The notes below the pieces were generated by a model. That model had not been told where the DNA came from and ran no database searches. It saw only the letters and a program-made list of their open reading frames with translations. The position numbers were made by a program, and so were the translations under genes. Shown piece after piece: positions 5,720 to 6,588 of a stretch of DNA of 6,588 bases. Every line of letters begins with the position of its first letter. The first letter of the stretch is position 1. The DNA is from Elusimicrobiales bacterium (lineage in GTDB: Bacteria > Elusimicrobiota > Elusimicrobia > Elusimicrobiales > Elusimicrobiaceae), in contig JAUNWB010000075.1 of the NCBI GenBank assembly GCA_030540535.1, positions 1 to 6,588 of the forward strand, given 5' to 3'.

Positions 5720-6451
5720 ATGACAGGACTCATTCTCTTGCTGTTAATCGCCGCGGCGGTGGTATACGCGGTGTTCTTCTTAATCTTCAAAGTAATTTGG
5801 ATGATTATCAAAAAGCAAAGCAACAAATGGCCGCTCATCCTGGCGGGCGTGTGTACCGTGCTTTTCTGCGGGGCCGTCGTCGGCGGAGCGGTATGGGGCG
5901 TTTACAAAGTAATGAAGCCCTTTTCCGGCATTATGGAACGCGTACAGACCAACCCGCAGCCCGTGTACGGCCAAACCGTATATACGGACCCGGAATACGG
6001 TTTCCAGCTGACGGTATTTAACGGAATGGACTTTTCCGACTGGATGCACTTTGGCGAAGCCGACGTAAAACTGGGTATCGACACCAACGTCTTTAAAAAA
6101 GACAATGCCGGGAAAAACATAGAAGAGCCCGTCACGCTGGGCGCCCTTGTGCGTTTGGAAAACGAGCCGGATGAAACTTCTGTCAAAGCGTTGGAACAGG
6201 GCCTAAAAGCCAATAAAGACCGCCGCTTAGAAGTAAACGAAATGCACCGCACTTCTGTGGACGGCCACCCCGCCCTGTACGTTTCCGGCACCGTTTACAG
6301 CAACCAAGGCGAAAGCATCCCGGTGTGGCTGATGGCCGCCGAAAACGGAAAATACGTATACTACGTTGGCATCCTGGAAGTGGCCAAAAACGGAAATTCG
6401 CCGGTGCCCGAACAAACGGTACAAAGCCTGCGTTTTACCGCCCAAGATTAA
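5720..6451 (+). CDS. Two-helix membrane protein with exported PsbP/DUF1795-like domain
   Basis: This 243-residue protein has two hydrophobic helices (about residues 2-30 and 38-62) separated by a short basic loop (KKQSNKW). A Pro-rich linker and a soluble domain from about 85 to the end follow. That domain contains YTDPEYGFQLTVF (88-100), VDGHPALYVSGTVYSNQGES (180-199) and KYVYYVGILE (211-220). The layout and the spacing of YGF, G-PA and Y-Y elements recall PsbP/MOG1-like (DUF1795-type) domains of bacterial membrane proteins, whose function is mostly unknown. This link is pattern-based inference. The gene has AAGGAG five bases before ATG and a strong terminator 20 bases after its stop, so it is its own transcription unit, opposite to the phage genes. 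It may be the flanking chromosomal gene or a phage-borne accessory (moron) gene. Confidence 0.8.
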   Translation: MTGLILLLLIAAAVVYAVFFLIFKVIWMIIKKQSNKWPLILAGVCTVLFCGAVVGGAVWGVYKVMKPFSGIMERVQTNPQPVYGQTVYTDPEYGFQLTVFNGMDFSDWMHFGEADVKLGIDTNVFKKDNAGKNIEEPVTLGALVRLENEPDETSVKALEQGLKANKDRRLEVNEMHRTSVDGHPALYVSGTVYSNQGESIPVWLMAAENGKYVYYVGILEVAKNGNSPVPEQTVQSLRFTAQD

Positions 6452-6470
6452 ATTCTTACGCTGTTTTTAC

Positions 6471-6503
6471 AGGGCTTCCGTTTCATACGGAAGCCCTTTT
6501 TAT
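6471..6503 (+). terminator. Strong intrinsic terminator of the membrane-protein gene
   Basis: A perfect 11-base stem (6471-6481 with 6487-6497, AGGGCTTCCGT) with loop TTCAT is followed by TTTTATT on the plus strand. It begins 20 bases after the TAA of the preceding gene. On the minus strand the stem is followed by GTAAAAAC, not a U run, so it should act mainly rightward. Confidence 0.93.
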
Positions 6504-6574
6504 TGCCCGTTTATAAACCCGTTCCGCCGCTACTGTTGTTGCCGTTTTGCAGGCCTTAACCCGTCTATAAAATC
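6504..6574. repeat. Imperfect direct repeat in the right-end intergenic region
   Basis: CCCGTTTATAAACCC (6507-6520 region) recurs as CCCGTCTATAAAATCC (6560-6574) about 54 bases later, with one substitution in the shared CCCGT(T/C)TATAAA core. The TATAAA in the second copy (6566-6571) is also -10-like for rightward transcription. The repeat is short and may be chance or a pair of binding sites. Confidence 0.3.
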
Positions 6575-6588
6575 CACTCTATTTTTCC
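6530..6588 (-). CDS. Possible carboxy-terminal end of a minus-strand gene running off the window
   Basis: One minus-strand frame is open from the window edge to a TAG at 6530-6532 and would end VDFIDGLRPAKRQQQ, a plausible basic tail. Only about 18 codons are visible, it uses AGA and AGG codons uncommon in the neighbouring phage genes, and other frames are also partly open, so it may be chance. If real, it converges with the plus-strand membrane-protein gene, and its product is unknown. Confidence 0.22.
   Translation of the reverse strand, partial: KNRVDFIDGLRPAKRQQQ

Noticed and set aside
121..5720. Similar A+T-rich words (AATAAGA..ATAG) at 140-160 and 5685-5700 as prophage attachment sites
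   Set aside because: The match is short, interrupted and low-complexity, and no integrase or tRNA is in view.
6471..6503. Terminator acting in both directions
   Set aside because: The minus-strand side of the stem is followed by GTAAAAAC and lacks a U run, so only rightward termination is supported.

Overview
The window carries the end of a tailed-phage late gene block on the minus strand (about 167-5677), most likely a prophage or phage fragment with T7-like (podovirus) virion proteins. At the right it meets one plus-strand membrane-protein gene (5720-6451) that has its own ribosome binding site and terminator. The paired spanin-type genes suggest a Gram-negative host. The structural genes are GC-rich, with A+T-rich control regions between transcription units. 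I cannot name the host genus from the sequence alone.

Reading the minus strand in its direction of transcription (right to left), the first genes are a T7 gp13-like internal virion protein (5183-5677), a gp14-like internal virion protein (4707-5195) and a helical gp15-like core/ejection protein (3292-4698). These would form the DNA-ejection apparatus. Next come a tail fibre with a T7-type amino-terminal attachment domain and a receptor-binding-like carboxy-terminal part (1702-3282), and a small conserved-looking phage protein of unknown job (1346-1699). The lysis block follows: a one-helix membrane protein with a coiled coil (1119-1349), an M15-family peptidoglycan peptidase (730-1119), a small holin-like membrane protein (515-727), and an overlapping inner/outer spanin-like pair (300-515 and 167-391). 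Most junctions overlap, or place the upstream stop codon inside or next to the next Shine-Dalgarno sequence, so the chain looks like one translationally coupled operon.

Downstream of the last lysis gene, positions 1-160 hold no convincing protein gene. They do contain an apparently complete small RNA gene on the minus strand: a TATAAT box at 131-136, about 120 nt capable of a long two-armed stem with internal hairpins, and a U-tailed terminator hairpin at 1-24. In both the long stem and the terminator, the single non-Watson-Crick pair is G-U on the minus strand but A-C on the plus strand, which favours a minus-strand transcript. This is the most interesting object in the window.

The right edge is also unusual. 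No packaging, portal, capsid or tail-tube genes precede the gp13-like gene, as they would in T7. Instead a divergent, self-contained two-helix membrane protein gene sits there. It is either the neighbouring chromosome or a moron-type insertion. The last 60 bases may hold the carboxy-terminal end of another minus-strand gene.
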